Of a stretch of DNA of 64,000 nucleotides, positions 16,163 through 26,613 are shown in pieces. The first letter of the stretch is position 1. Each line of letters opens with the position of its first letter. Below the pieces are notes generated by a model that saw only the letters and a list, made by a program, of their open reading frames with translations, was not told where the DNA came from and ran no database searches. Position numbers and translations under genes: made by a program. The DNA is taken from assembly GCA_965197565.1 (NCBI GenBank), contig CBDANK010000004.1, positions 806,001-870,000 of the forward strand, written 5' to 3'. The DNA is from G963667675 sp965197565 (GTDB lineage Bacteria; Chloroflexota; Dehalococcoidia; Lucifugimonadales; UBA3495).

Positions 16163-17125
16163 TCAATAGGAATGGGTGAGGGACTTGGTGGCCGGGTGGT
16201 TCCAGGACGAGCCGTACTTGAGCATGGAGTTGAGGATTATCAGCAGCTTGCGCATACAGGCGGTCAGAGCCAGCTTTTTCGGCTTGCCGGCAGACAACAG
16301 GCGCTGGTAGAAGTCCCTGATGACCGGGTTGAAGCGACTGGCTACCAACGCCCCCATGTAGAGGGCTGTGCGGACCCTGGCCCGTCCACCCCAGAGGGTG
16401 CGTTTGCCCCGCAGGGCACCACTGTCCCGGTTGAAGGGAGCCACGCCCACCAGGGCAGCGATCTGTCGGCGGTTGAGAGTGCCCAGTTCGGGCAGGTATG
16501 CCAGAAGGGTAAGAGAGATCTGGTCTCCGATGCCGGGTACGCTGCGCAGCAGGTCGTCCTTCTCCCGCCATACAGGACTCTGGCGGAGGGTCTGGCGCAA
16601 GCCCTGGTCCAGGTCGTCCAGCTGTTGCTTGAGCCAGGCGATGTGGGCCTCAATGCTGGGCCGGACGGCCATAGTAGCACTGGAGAGTCGGTTCCTCTCC
16701 GCTACCAGCATGGTCATCACCTGTTGTCTGCGGGCCACCAGCGAGCTGAGGACCTGGGTCTCGGCGTCCCGGAGGGGACGTCGGGGAGGACGGACGGCCT
16801 CGGCGAAGTGAGCCAGGACCGCCGCGTCCAGGGAATCGGTCTTGGCCAGCCGCCCAGTGGCCCTGGCAAAGTCCCGCACCTGGCGAGGGTTGACTACCAC
16901 CACCGGGAGGGAGGCAGCTGCCAGGGCTGCCACCAAGGGCAGTTCCAGCCCACCCGTAGCCTCCAGCACCAAGGCTGCGGGATTGAGTTGCTGCATCTGG
17001 GCCACCAGTGCCGCGGTCCCGGCCTGGTCGTTGCAGACCTCACGCCGGTCTCCCCCAGGACGGATGGCCACATCCACCCGGGCCTTGGCCACATCGACCC
17101 CTACGTAGATACCGTGTTGCTCCAT
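16163..17125 (-). CDS. IS110-family DEDD recombinase, copy 1
   Basis: A 320-residue transposase. N-terminal RuvC-like DEDD domain: GIYVGVDVAKARVDVAI (first Asp near residue 8), LVLEATGGLELP (Glu near 53), then KTDSLDAAVLAHFAEA (two Asp near 95-98). The C-terminal half is the Transposase_20 domain with SVPGIGDQISLTLLAYLPEL and AALVGVAPFNRDSG. ATG at 17125 with GGAGGTTCTC upstream is the start; the longer open frame runs into the non-coding end. It differs from copy 2 at two residues (Thr for Ile near 37, Thr for Ala near the end). It probably acts with a structured RNA from the element's upstream end. Confidence 0.92.
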   Translation of the reverse strand: MEQHGIYVGVDVAKARVDVAIRPGGDRREVCNDQAGTAALVAQMQQLNPAALVLEATGGLELPLVAALAAASLPVVVVNPRQVRDFARATGRLAKTDSLDAAVLAHFAEAVRPPRRPLRDAETQVLSSLVARRQQVMTMLVAERNRLSSATMAVRPSIEAHIAWLKQQLDDLDQGLRQTLRQSPVWREKDDLLRSVPGIGDQISLTLLAYLPELGTLNRRQIAALVGVAPFNRDSGALRGKRTLWGGRARVRTALYMGALVASRFNPVIRDFYQRLLSAGKPKKLALTACMRKLLIILNSMLKYGSSWNHPATKSLTHSY

Positions 17126-17319
17126 GAGAACCTCCCTGCGAACCGTCGGCCCGTCCTTGCCAGATGCGGGCTTGGTTGACCCAGGCAACTGTGCGGGCTC
17201 TGTTCTGAAAAGGGTGCGGCGACCCAAGCTTGACAACGGTCTTCTATGACCCAGGGCGGGCCGGTCTGCCGCACCCCGCACACCTAAGAAAGAAAACTAT
17301 CCACCTCCAAGCTAAGATA
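17126..17319 (-). ncRNA. Candidate bridge RNA region of IS110 copy 1
   Basis: The ~195-bp stretch between the element end and the recombinase start has no protein-coding character and is the same in both copies. In the related IS621 this region encodes the bridge RNA that pairs with target and donor DNA. It contains several inverted repeats, such as GGGTCGCCGCACCC-type stems, but I have not folded it. Confidence 0.45.
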
Positions 17320-18233
17320 CAAGGGCAGAACCCTGCTGGACCGGGAACTGTACCTGCCCCAGGTACGGGCGGAGGACTGGGAGCGGCGGCGGGAGGCCGG
17401 GGTGCCGGAGAGTGTCGGCTTTCGGACCAAGCCGCAACTGGCCCAGCTAATGCTGGAGCGGGCGCTGGCATCAGGAGTCCCCTTCGGCTGGGTTGCCGGA
17501 GCTGAGGTTTATGGCAACGACCGCGACCTGCGGCGGTGGCTGGAGCGAGAGGGAATTCCCCAGGTGCTGGCCATCAGGAGCAACGAGAAGCTGTGGGCTT
17601 TGACCGACAAGGGTCCCCGTCAGGTGCGGGCTGACCGGCTAACGTCACAGGTTGACGAGTTGGGTTGGACCAGGTGCAGCGCCGGCAACGGGGCCAAGGA
17701 TCCCCGGGTCTAGACTGGGCCTTGGTGGAGGTCCGGCCCCTGAGAGAGCCGGGGAAGGGCTACTGGCTGCTGGCCCGGCGCAGCATTGCCAAGCCCGGGG
17801 AACTGGCTTACTACCTATGCTTCGGCCCGGCGGGAACGGCCTTGGAGGAACTGGTGCGGGTGGCCGGGACCCGGTGGGCCATCGAGGAGTGTTTCGAGGA
17901 GGCCAAGGGACAGGTGGGACTGGACCAGTACGAGGTGCGGCGGTGGGACGGCTGGTACCGGCACATCACCTTGGCGATGCTGGCGCAGGCGTATCTGTCC
18001 GTGATCAAGCATCAGGCCATGGAAGGGGTAGAAAAGGGGGCTATTACGGTCCGGATGAGGCACTGATTCCCATGACGGTCCCGGAGGTGCGCTGGCTGCT
18101 GACCCGCCTTGTATGGACGGAGAACCAACTGCCTGATTTCATCCTGTCCTGGTCCTGGTGGAGACGGCGCCACCAAGCCAGAGCCCGGCAATGCCACTAC
18201 AAACGCCGCCTGTCAAATCTGCGACTGTAGTAC

Positions 18234-19450
18234 TAGTGGTGAGTCACTAGTGGTTTGATATATGAGCTGGCAGAGTGTAACCTGGTTGCATGAAGAAGGG
18301 ATACATTGTAGCTCTTACTCAGTAGCTCTTACTCAGGGGCAACGGGGGCAACTCCAAGACTTGATTTCTGCGGGTATTGGGCCAGCCAGGGCATTGGCCC
18401 AGGCCCGAATCCTGCTCAAGGCTGACCAAGGGGACCAAGGCCACGGATGGAAAGATAAAGACATTGCGGCAGCGGTGGAGGTTAGCTGCCCCACCGTTGG
18501 CCGGGTCCGCCAGCGGTTCGCCAGCGCTGGCCTGGAAGCAGCCTTATACCGGCTTCCACCTGATCGCCTGTACCAGAGGAAGCTGGATGGACGCCAGGAA
18601 GCCCACTTGGTGGCGGTAGCCTGTGGCACGCCACCGGAAGGCCAGGGCCGCTGGACCCTGCGGTTGCTGGCTGATCGAATGGTGGAACTGGAACACCTGG
18701 ACTCCCTATCGTATGAGACGGTGCGCCGGGTGCTCAAAAAAACCGTCTCAAGCCCTGGCTGAGGAAGCAGTGGGTTATTCCTCCCAAAGCCAACGGGGAG
18801 TTTGTCTGGCGGATGGAGGACGTGCTGGCGGTCTACACCCGTCCCTATGACCCCAGATTCCCCCAGGTATGCCTGGATGAGGCCAGCACCCAGTTGTTGA
18901 CCCATGGCCGACCTCCCCAGCCACCCCAACCGGGGCGGCCGGCCCGTCAGGACTATGAATATGGGCGCGCCGGAGTAGCCAACCTGTTCATGTGCTATGA
19001 ACCCCTGGCCGGGCGGCGGCGGGTGATGGTGCGGGAGCGGCGCACCAAGGCTGACTGGGCCTGGTGCATTAGAGAGCTGTTGGAGGAACATTATCCGCAA
19101 GCGGAGCGGGTGGTATTGGTTTTGGACAACCTCAATACCCATACTCCCGCCTCCCTTTAGGAAGTGTTCTCTCCTGAAGAGGCTTGGCGGCTGGCCCAGA
19201 GACTGGAAATTCACTATACCCCCAAGCATGGCAGTTGGTTGAACATGGCGGAGATTGAGTTGAGCCTGCTGGCCCGCCAGTGCTTGGACCGGCGCATCCC
19301 GGACGAAGAAACCCTGGTCTGGGAAGTGGTTGCCTGGGAGGAGGCGCGCAATGCCCAGGGAAACCCGGTGGACTGGCGTTTTACCACCGCCGATGCTCGT
19401 ATCAAGTTGAAGCACCTATATCCCTCAGTTCAGGAGTGACACACCACTAG
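18234..19450 (+). mobile_element. IS630-family element 1
   Basis: The ends CTAGTGGTGAGTCAC (18234-18248) and GTGACACACCACTAG (19436-19450) are inverted repeats matching at 14 of 15 positions, each containing the TA dinucleotide duplicated by this family. The left end starts exactly in the right flank of the IS701 element, so its TA target was the CTAG (or CTAA) target duplication of that element. Confidence 0.85.
18318..19439 (+). pseudogene. IS630-family transposase with A7 frameshift site and a nonsense codon
   Basis: ORF A (from about 18318, ending 18762) has the winged helix-turn-helix region (IAAAVEVSCPTVGRVRQRF). At A7 (18736-18742) a -1 shift continues into KNRLKPWLRKQWVIPPK and ORF B, with the DDE residues in VCLDEASTQ, VLVLDNLNTH and the Glu in MAEIELSLLAR. 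The A7 site is shared with the two other elements of this type, so it is probably programmed. A TAG at 19158-19160 (where Tyr is expected, ASLYE) cuts ORF B just after the second Asp and makes this copy inactive unless suppressed. Confidence 0.85.
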
Positions 19451-19553
19451 ATTCTTCGCCTACGGCTCAGAATGACCGTGGCGGCGGCGTATTCAATATG
19501 CCGGATGATGGGCGCCATGACAATTGAAAGACCCTGGCGTAATAGGAGTGTGG

Positions 19554-19901
19554 CTAGATGTCAGCTTCAAGCTCCTGCAATAAGCTATCAAGCTGGCTGT
19601 CGACACCTAAAGCAACTCTCCTAGCTTTTATATAGAGTTCCGAAAGTTCACTGCGCCACGTATTTCCATGTTCATCTGATGATGTATTACTATTTATCCG
19701 CTCAATCTCTCGTCCTTCCTTATTGAGGATTTTCAAAACGTACACTATACCGCCGTAACGATCATAATCTTCATCAATGCTAACTGAACTGTTGCCAAGC
19801 ACAGCCAAGAACGTCTGATCGTCAGCAGTAGTCTGCCAACTGATCCGGTCTTGATTGGTGCGCTCAAGCAGCTTGGTCAAGATGTCCGATATTTCAGCCA
19901 T
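19554..19901 (-). CDS. Hypothetical protein
   Basis: A 115-residue acidic, soluble protein that I do not recognise. It has an N-terminal helix (ISDILTKLLERTNQDRISWQ), beta-rich middle (FLAVLGNSSVSIDEDYDRYG) and a C-terminal helical stretch ending LDSLLQELEADI. Its ATG overlaps the stop of the next upstream gene by 8 bases, so it is the second gene of a two-gene operon with the membrane protein at 19894. The pair lies back to back with the restriction-methylation gene, which may hint at a role in the same accessory island. Confidence 0.55.
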   Translation of the reverse strand: MAEISDILTKLLERTNQDRISWQTTADDQTFLAVLGNSSVSIDEDYDRYGGIVYVLKILNKEGREIERINSNTSSDEHGNTWRSELSELYIKARRVALGVDSQLDSLLQELEADI

Positions 19902-20400
19902 TATCTGAACGACCCTCGTGTCCAGGAATATGCGTGGAGCTTGCCAACTGTTCCAAGTCCATCTGAATATTGTTTAACGTCCCAACAAAGTTACGCGATC
20001 CCGTTGGCTCAGCATTCCGCGCAATGGCCCGTCCAATGTTCTCCTCTATCACTCTAATCTGAGGGATAGCCTCTCGAATCGCTGGTGTGTCAATTGTGTC
20101 CCTCGTGTTTATGTTCGTCAACATGACACGAAGGGGCTGGTAGAGCTCCAGGCTGGCCTCCCATTTTTGGTCGATGTGCAACTGTTTGAGCCTTTGCACC
20201 ATTGCAATGGCTCGCTCGAGGTCTACGATGGTTAAGACACTGGTAAAGGCCTGCTGTGTTTCTTGAGCGGCCATTCTCGATGCGTCGGCTGATTTCTGGG
20301 CTTCCCTGGCCCGATGAAAGACTATGAATAAGCCTATAATAGTGGCGGATAATCCCAACGTACTAATGACGTTCCCCCAGTTGCCGCCTAGCCAATCCAT
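19894..20400 (-). CDS. Hypothetical single-pass membrane protein
   Basis: A 168-residue protein starting MDWLGGNWGNVISTLGLSAT and running straight into a transmembrane helix (IIGLFIVF), followed by a long helical cytoplasmic part (REAQKSADASRMAAQETQQA, then helices with YQPLRVMLTNIN). This layout, one N-terminal helix and a coiled tail, is common in small Chloroflexota and cyanobacterial proteins of unknown role. The frame is open further upstream but ATG 20400 is preferred because the membrane helix begins there. It is the first gene of an operon with 19554. Confidence 0.55.
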   Translation of the reverse strand: MDWLGGNWGNVISTLGLSATIIGLFIVFHRAREAQKSADASRMAAQETQQAFTSVLTIVDLERAIAMVQRLKQLHIDQKWEASLELYQPLRVMLTNINTRDTIDTPAIREAIPQIRVIEENIGRAIARNAEPTGSRNFVGTLNNIQMDLEQLASSTHIPGHEGRSDNG

Positions 20401-20590
20401 TCTACCAGTAATGATACACGAACGGGTGTTGCAGTAGGAGTTAAGGCAACTGTAGGGACCAGTGGGCTGCATTGTCGGCGTCGCCGCCGTCGACGGAAGT
20501 GACCGCATCACTTGGCTGATCGATTTGATAGAATTGGGGAAGTCTATCAACCGCACCCACTCACATTGCTTCGATTTTAGGCAGATGCTT

Positions 20591-23500
20591 ATGAGCGCCC
20601 TGGAAGAATATCTTCGGGAACTAAGGGACATACGTTCATCGGGCGCTGGCGTTCCCGAAACCTCCTATTACACTCCACTAGCAAACTTGTTAAATGAGGT
20701 CGGCAAGCCCCTTAAACCCAGAGTCAAGGCCATTCTTCAGCTAGCCAACCGTGGCGCTGGGCACCCGGACGGTGGCCTATTCACCAAAGAACAGTTAAAA
20801 GCCGCAGACAATAGCAAGCCGTTGATGGGGCAGTCTCCGAACCGGGGCGTTATTGAGGTGAAGCCCGCCAGCGACGACGCCTGGGTTACTGCCGACGGTC
20901 CCCAGGTATCCCAATATTGGAGCAAATACCGGCGGGTGCTGGTAACCAATTACAGGGACTTTCTGCTCCTAGGTCAGGACAAAGATGGAAAGCCGTTCAA
21001 GCTGGAGTCCTACCGGCTGGCGTCCAACGAGGTTGAGTTCTGGAGCAAGGCGAGCCATCCGCGCGCTTTCGCCAACGAGCACGAGGTCCCCTTCACAGAA
21101 TACCTGCGCCGGGTCATGCTTCATGGGGCGCCCATAACCTCGCCGCAGGAAGTCGCCTGGTTCCTGGCCTCTTATGCCCGCACCGCAATGGCCAGGGTCG
21201 AAGGCCGTGACACGCCTGCGCTGAACTCCCTCCGCTCCGCTCTTGAGGAAGCCTTGGGTCTCAAGTTTGACGGAACCAAGGGCGACCAATTCTTCCGCTC
21301 CACCCTGGTGCAAACCCTCTTCTACGGCGTCTTCTCGTCATGGGTACTGTGCTCAAAGGACCATCTGCCGGCCTCAAAAGATCGGTTTGATTGGCGCACT
21401 GCTGCCTGGACGCTGCGTGTGCCGATGATCCGCGCTTTATTCGAACAGATAGCGACTCCCTTGAAGTTAGGCCTTTGGGACTCGTTGAGGTGCTGGACTG
21501 GACCGAAGCCGTGCTTGACCGGGTGGACCGGGCTTCCTTTTTTGACCAGTTCGAGCAAGGGCAGGCAGTCCAATATTTCTACGAGCCGTTCTTGGCGGCG
21601 TTCGACCCGCAGCTACGCAAAGACCTGGGAGTGTGGTTCACGCTGCCAGAGATTGTCCGCTATATGGTGGAACGGGTGGACACGGTACTCAGGGAAGAGT
21701 TGGATTTCCCCGACGGCTTGGCCGACCCCAACGTCTATGTGTTGGACCCAGGCAACGGCACCGGCTCGTATCTGGTGGAAGTTCTTAGGCGGATTGCCGC
21801 TACATTGGAAGCGAATGGCGGCGGCGCCCTGGTGGCCAGCGACCTGAAAGAAGCGGCTATGACCCGCATTTTCGGATTCGAGATACTTCCAGCTTCTTTT
21901 GTGGTGGCCCATCTGCAACTGGGCCTTCTGTTGCAGAACCTAGGCGCGCCCCTGGACACCCAGGGCCAGGAACGGCTCGGAGTTTTCTTAACTAATGCCC
22001 TTACCGGGTGGGAGCCGCTGGACCCGACGAAGGAAAAGGCCTTCGAATCCATGCTGACCGGATTTCCAGAGCTGTTGGACGAGCGGGTCTTTGCCGACGG
22101 AGTAAAGCGGGACAAGCCTATCTTGGTTATCCTGGGCAATCCGCCTTATAACGCCTTCGCCGGCACCAGCCCCAGCGAAGAGGCGGGGATGGTAGACGTG
22201 TACAAGGACAAGCTGAACCTGCCTGTGGAAAGCGGCGGTTGGGGCATCAAGAAATTTAACCTGGATGATTTATATGTCCGTTTCTTCCGTCTTGCCGAAC
22301 GCCGCATCGCGGAGCAGATTGGCAAGGGCGTAGTCTGTTACATTTCGAACTTCTCCTACCTGGGGGACCCATCCTTTGTAGTCATGCGGCAGCGTTTCTT
22401 GGCAGAGTTTGACATGCTGTGGTTCGACTGCATGAATGGCGACAGCCGCGAGACGGGCAAACTTACTCCTGAGGGTGAACCTGACCCCAGCGTATTCTCG
22501 ACCGAGTTCAACAAGGCGGGCATCCGTGTGGGCACTGCCGTGGCGTTGATGGTCCGTAAGGCCGTCCGCGACGAACAACCGACCGTCCGCTTTCGCCAGT
22601 TTTGGGGAGTTTCCAAACGGGCTGACTTGCTGGAAGGCCTTACTGTTCCCGACCTTAACGCCAGTTACGAAATCGTCCGCCCGGAACGGAGCAATCGCTT
22701 TTCCTTCAAACATTATAAAGTGCAAGACGAGTATCAAAGTTGGCCGACAGTTGCTGACCTTTGCGCCATCCCGCCATATAATGGGCAAATTGAAAGGCGG
22801 GGAAACTCGCTCATAGTATTATCCAGTCAAATGGACCAGTTCGAAAGGCTCCGCGCGTACCTGGACGGTGGCGTGTCAGATGCGGCAATACGATCAATCG
22901 AACCCCGATTCATGAAATCATCCGGGGAGTTCAATGCGGAAAAAGCTCGAACATTACTGAAGGCCAAAGCGACATTCGATCGTGCAAATATCGTTCGCTA
23001 CCCCTTCAAGCCTTTCGATGTGCGCGTTGCCTATCTGGATCCTGGCCTTCAACCTCTTTTTTCACGGCCAAGTCCGGAGCTTCTCGCTCAGCGGTCAGTT
23101 CCCGACAATACGTTCTTCATCACCCGTGATACCGCCGACAAAAGGTCGGAAGGTACATCATTCTTTTTCTCACACCTGGTTTGCGACTATGACAGTGTAT
23201 CCGGACATGCACGTCATTTCCCTATCCGGCTTAACCCGACTCTGTTGACGGAGGGGAGAATATCGGCCAACCTCTCACCTATCGCACGGGGCTATCTAGC
23301 CCGGTTGGGCATTACCAATCCCGATGCTGACGAGGAAACTGCTGGGTTAATCTGGATGCACGCACTGGTCATCGGATACTCTCCCGCCTACCTGTCAGAA
23401 AACACCGACGGTATCCGCCAGGACTGGCCCAGAGTCCCTCTGCCGGAAACCAGAGAAGTCCTAAATGCGTCAGCGAGTCTGGGCAGGCAGGTGGCCGCCC

Positions 23501-24051
23501 TACTGGATACGGAGCATCCCATCCCCGGTGTCACCGCTGGCAACCTTCGCCCAGAGTTGCGTTTACTGGGGGCAATCAGCCGGGAGGGCGGCGGCCAGCT
23601 AAAAGACAGCGAGTTGGAAGTTACCGCCGGTTGGGGCCACAGGGGGCAGAATAACGTAGTCATGCCGGGCAAGGGCAAGGTGGTCGAACGTGACTATACA
23701 CCTGACGAACAGGCGGCAGTGCAGGTCGGGGCGAAGCAATTGGGCCTTTCCCTGGAGAATGTTCTGGCCCAGTTCGGGGAGCGCACCTGCGACGTTTACC
23801 TGAACGAGCTAGCCTATTGGCGCAACGTTCCCACCGGTGTCTGGGAATACGTCATCGGCGGTTACCAAGTGATGAAAAAGTGGCTCTCTTATCGGGAAAG
23901 TACGTTACTTGGCCGCTCTCTCGCCAACGCCGAAGTGCACGAAGTGGAAGGGATGGCGAGGCGGATCGCGGCTATTCTGCTCCTGCAACCAGCTCTCGAT
24001 GAAAATTACGAACACGCCAAGACCGGAGCGTACCAGTGGCAAGCGCCTTGA
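20591..24051 (+). pseudogene. Type IIG-like restriction-methylation enzyme, frameshifted
   Basis: Two overlapping frames (20591 to ~21460, and ~21460 to 24051) make one ~1150-residue protein. The N-terminal ~270 residues are a PD-(D/E)XK nuclease (GHPDGGLFTKEQL, then GVIEVKP with the ExK pair). The second part is an N6-adenine methyltransferase with SAM motif VLDPGNGTGSYLVEVL and the catalytic ILGNPPYNAF, followed by a long target-recognition region. A -1 shift is needed near 21440-21470 (around LEVRPLGLVEV). No homopolymer is there, so it looks like a mutation or assembly error rather than a phase-variable tract. If real, cleavage and modification would be uncoupled. Confidence 0.8.
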
Positions 24052-24082
24052 CAAGCCAAAGGCATGGTCGGGCTTCACACGG

Positions 24083-25621
24083 CTAGCGGCGGCTGTTGAA
24101 GAAGTAGTGGGGCGGGCCGTCGCCGGGTGCCCACGCCTGGTAAAACCGCTCCACGTAGGGGACCAGCCGTTGCGCCAGTTGCCGGCCTTCAAGGGCCGAA
24201 GACTCCACGGGCCGGGAGAAGCGGTCTTTCAGCTCTTGCACCACTTCCTGTTTGTCTACCTTGGTAAAGCGGCCCTCCCGCAACACCACTTCCCCGTCAA
24301 TAATCACCGTGTCCACTTGGCGGGACTTCCCCCGGTACAAAAGAGCATCTACGATGTCGATCTCCGAGTCCAGGTACGGCTCTTCGATGGACGTGAGGTC
24401 CATGAGCACCATGTCGGCCCGTTTCCCGGTTTCTAAAGAACCGATGCGCTGCTGAAAGAAAGTGGGCTGAGCGGCATTGAGGGTCGCCATCTTCAGGACC
24501 TGGTGTGAGGTGATGGCCGGGGCGGCTATGGAGGGCTGGCGGTGCAGCTTGGACACCAAGCGCATTTCCTGCAACATGTCGTCGTCTTCGTTGATGGCGA
24601 GACCGTCGGTCCCAATGGATACATTCATTCCCCTGGCCAGCATTTGGTTCACTGGCACGATACCGTTTTTGACTCGCAAATTGGAGCTGGCGTTGTGACA
24701 AATGGTGGTGTTGTTCTGCGCCAGCAGGTCCATGTCCTCGTCGGTCAGCCACACCCCATGAGCGCAGGACAGTTCGGGACCCAGAAAGCCCAGTTCCTCC
24801 AAGTGCGCCGCCGGAGTCTTAGACCAGGTCCGAAGTCCATACTCTTTCTGGTACATGCTCTCCATCAAATGCATGTGCACGCCGGCTTGGAATTTGGCGG
24901 CATATTCCTTGGTTCTTTCGAGGAAGTCGTCGGATACCCACTGGACATTGGCCGGGCTTAGCAACACCGTGACCAGGCCATTTGGGTCGGAACCATACTT
25001 ATTGTAGGTCTGCTCGAACAGGTTAAAGTAATCGGCCTTGGACATGTCGATTGACGATAGGTACTTCTTTACCTCACCCGCCAAATCGGTGGGCAGCCCG
25101 GAAAGGAACTGCTCATCGTCGGCGTATACTATCCGGTTTCGCTCCCTGAAGTATACGGAGAATGCGGTCCGCATCCCTGCGTCGGCAAAGCCCCGCAAGA
25201 TCTCCGCAACGTCATCTTCCAACCCGGACACCGGAGTCTGGGGGTGGTTGTACATGACCGTAGTAGTGCCCGACTCGATCATTTGGATGGCGGTGTAGAG
25301 GGTCATGAGATAATTATCCCAAGGACGCCGGCCCAAACCAGCGATAATCCAGGTCTCTAAACAACTGTCGCAGATACCCATCTGAAAAGTAGTAACCCCC
25401 CGGCCATGGTGATGGGTATTCACCAAGCCCGGGAACACAACATGGTTTGGCCCGCCGATGACCTCGTCTGTGGCGGATGCTTTGAGTTGTTCGTAAGTCC
25501 CCACACCTTCAATGACGCCGTCTCGCTGCAAAACAGCCCCGTCGGTGATCACTGTGGTAGTACCGGCATCATCTCCGGCGCGGGAGATAACGTATTTTCC
25601 CCGGATTAACGATGAGGGCAT
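24083..25621 (-). CDS. Amidohydrolase-family metal-dependent deaminase/hydrolase
   Basis: A 512-residue TIM-barrel hydrolase of the chlorohydrolase/SsnA type. Metal ligands: the H-x-H in LVNTHHHGRG near residue 70, His in AHGVWLTDEDMD near residue 288, NASSNLRVKNG and the Asp in SIGTDGLAINEDDDML near residue 341. N- and C-terminal strands form the small composite beta domain (ADMVLMDL, VIIDGEVVLREGRF). Relatives remove amino or chloro groups from purines, triazines or methylthioadenosine. It converges on the restriction-methylation gene and is divergent from the SDR gene at 25757, with which it may share a control region. Confidence 0.87.
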   Translation of the reverse strand: MPSSLIRGKYVISRAGDDAGTTTVITDGAVLQRDGVIEGVGTYEQLKASATDEVIGGPNHVVFPGLVNTHHHGRGVTTFQMGICDSCLETWIIAGLGRRPWDNYLMTLYTAIQMIESGTTTVMYNHPQTPVSGLEDDVAEILRGFADAGMRTAFSVYFRERNRIVYADDEQFLSGLPTDLAGEVKKYLSSIDMSKADYFNLFEQTYNKYGSDPNGLVTVLLSPANVQWVSDDFLERTKEYAAKFQAGVHMHLMESMYQKEYGLRTWSKTPAAHLEELGFLGPELSCAHGVWLTDEDMDLLAQNNTTICHNASSNLRVKNGIVPVNQMLARGMNVSIGTDGLAINEDDDMLQEMRLVSKLHRQPSIAAPAITSHQVLKMATLNAAQPTFFQQRIGSLETGKRADMVLMDLTSIEEPYLDSEIDIVDALLYRGKSRQVDTVIIDGEVVLREGRFTKVDKQEVVQELKDRFSRPVESSALEGRQLAQRLVPYVERFYQAWAPGDGPPHYFFNSRR

Positions 25622-25756
25622 GGCTGCGCTCCTTTACTAAAGCCGACTATAGTTGCCCTTGGTGAACGTGTCAATCGAGGTGTTGGCACTGTGCCTCGGG
25701 TGCTGTATTCTCTTCCCTAGCGCACCCGGACCTACACATAACCTTGGAGGCTTGCC

Positions 25757-26527
25757 ATGAGACTGGAAGGAAAGGTAGCTCTTATCACCGGCGCCGCTTC
25801 AGGCGTGGAAAATAATCTCATGGGTTTTGGTGGAGCTTCGGCCCGCTTGTTTGTGCGGGAGGGAGCGAAAGTGGTCCTGACCGACATCAAAGAAGAAGTG
25901 GGGGAGAAGACGGCAGCGCAAATACGAGAAGACGGCGGAGACGCGGTATTTCTGCGCTTGGACGTAACCGATGAGTCGGGCTGGATCAATGCGATTCAAC
26001 ACACCGTATCCACCTTTGGCAAGCTAAACGTGCTGGTCAACAACGCCGGCACCGGCGCTAGGGCTACCGTGGAGGACACCACTCCTGAAGTTTGGGACGC
26101 TCAAATGGAAGTTCACGCCAAAGGCACTTTCCTGGGCACCAAACATGCCATCCCGGAGATGCGAAAAGCCGGAGGCGGCTCTATCATCAATATCTCTTCA
26201 ATCTACGGGATCGTCGGCAGCCCCTCGTCCACCGCCTACCATGCCGCCAAAGGGGCGATACGCCTGTTCACCAAGTCCACCGCCATTCAGTACGCTAAAG
26301 AGAACATCAGGGCCAACTCGGTGCATCCGGGTTACGCTCTAACTCCCCTTACTGAAGGGACTTTTGCAAACCCGCAGTATCGAGAGTGGTTAATGGAGAG
26401 GATACCACTGGGGAGGTTGGGAAACGCCGAGGATATAGCCAACGGCATCTTGTACCTAGCCTCGGACGAATCGTCCTTTGTCACCGGGTCCGAGTTGGTT
26501 ATCGACGGCGGCACCACAGCCCAGTAA
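25757..26527 (+). CDS. SDR-family oxidoreductase
   Basis: A 256-residue short-chain dehydrogenase. NNAGTGA near residue 94, the Ser in IINISSIYG near residue 143 and AYHAAKG (Tyr and Lys of YxxxK) give a complete catalytic set, and SELVIDGGTT is the usual end. Odd point: the nucleotide loop TGAASGVENNLMGFGGASAR is longer than the normal TGAASGIG by about seven residues, so cofactor preference may differ. CTTGGAGG precedes the ATG. It would oxidise an alcohol or reduce a ketone with NAD(P). Confidence 0.88.
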   Translation: MRLEGKVALITGAASGVENNLMGFGGASARLFVREGAKVVLTDIKEEVGEKTAAQIREDGGDAVFLRLDVTDESGWINAIQHTVSTFGKLNVLVNNAGTGARATVEDTTPEVWDAQMEVHAKGTFLGTKHAIPEMRKAGGGSIINISSIYGIVGSPSSTAYHAAKGAIRLFTKSTAIQYAKENIRANSVHPGYALTPLTEGTFANPQYREWLMERIPLGRLGNAEDIANGILYLASDESSFVTGSELVIDGGTTAQ

Positions 26528-26613
26528 GCGGTTCATCCCTAGAGCAATCCTCACGCGCTCACCCGCCTCCGAACCGCTGGAAGCGGGGGCAGCTCGGTGT
26601 GGGTTCTTAACCG

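Larger units (their letters stand above)
16148..17323 (-). mobile_element. IS110-family element, copy 1
   Basis: This element is nearly identical to 41034-42213 and sits inside the IS701 transposase gene. The empty site is known from the reading frame: in element orientation it reads TCTGCCCTTGGCACTGG, with the crossover core CTTG. There are no terminal inverted repeats, as expected for IS110. Element: ~195-bp non-coding upstream end, one recombinase gene, very short downstream end. Confidence 0.9.
15710..18066 (+). pseudogene. IS701-family transposase, split by IS110 and frameshifted
   Basis: The N-terminal ~146 residues (15710-16147) carry VLVVDETGFLKKGEKSVGV, the first catalytic Asp of the DDE fold, and stop at AYASAK where IS110 is inserted. 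The frame resumes at 17324 with GRTLLDRELYLPQVRAEDW, runs to 17712, then a frameshift near 17700 moves to the frame of 17715-18066 (WALVEVRPLREPGKGYWLLA ... TRWAIEECFEEAKGQVGLDQ, which holds the catalytic Glu). Joining AYASAK to GRTLLD restores an uninterrupted protein, proving the insertion point. It cannot be active. Confidence 0.9.
15655..18233 (+). mobile_element. IS701-type element, interrupted by IS110
   Basis: The ends are the 16-base inverted repeat TACTACAGTCGCAGAT (15655-15670) and its complement ending at 18233. The flanks CTAA (15651-15654) and CTAG (18234-18237) fit the YTAR target of the IS701 family, differing in one base. Without the 1176-bp IS110 insertion the element is ~1.4 kb, the usual IS701 size. 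It is different in sequence from the two IS701 copies at 51977 and 58796. Confidence 0.85.

Noticed and set aside
21391..21470. Phase-variable tract in the type IIG gene
   Set aside because: No homopolymer or short tandem repeat at the frameshift; simple mutation or assembly error is more likely.
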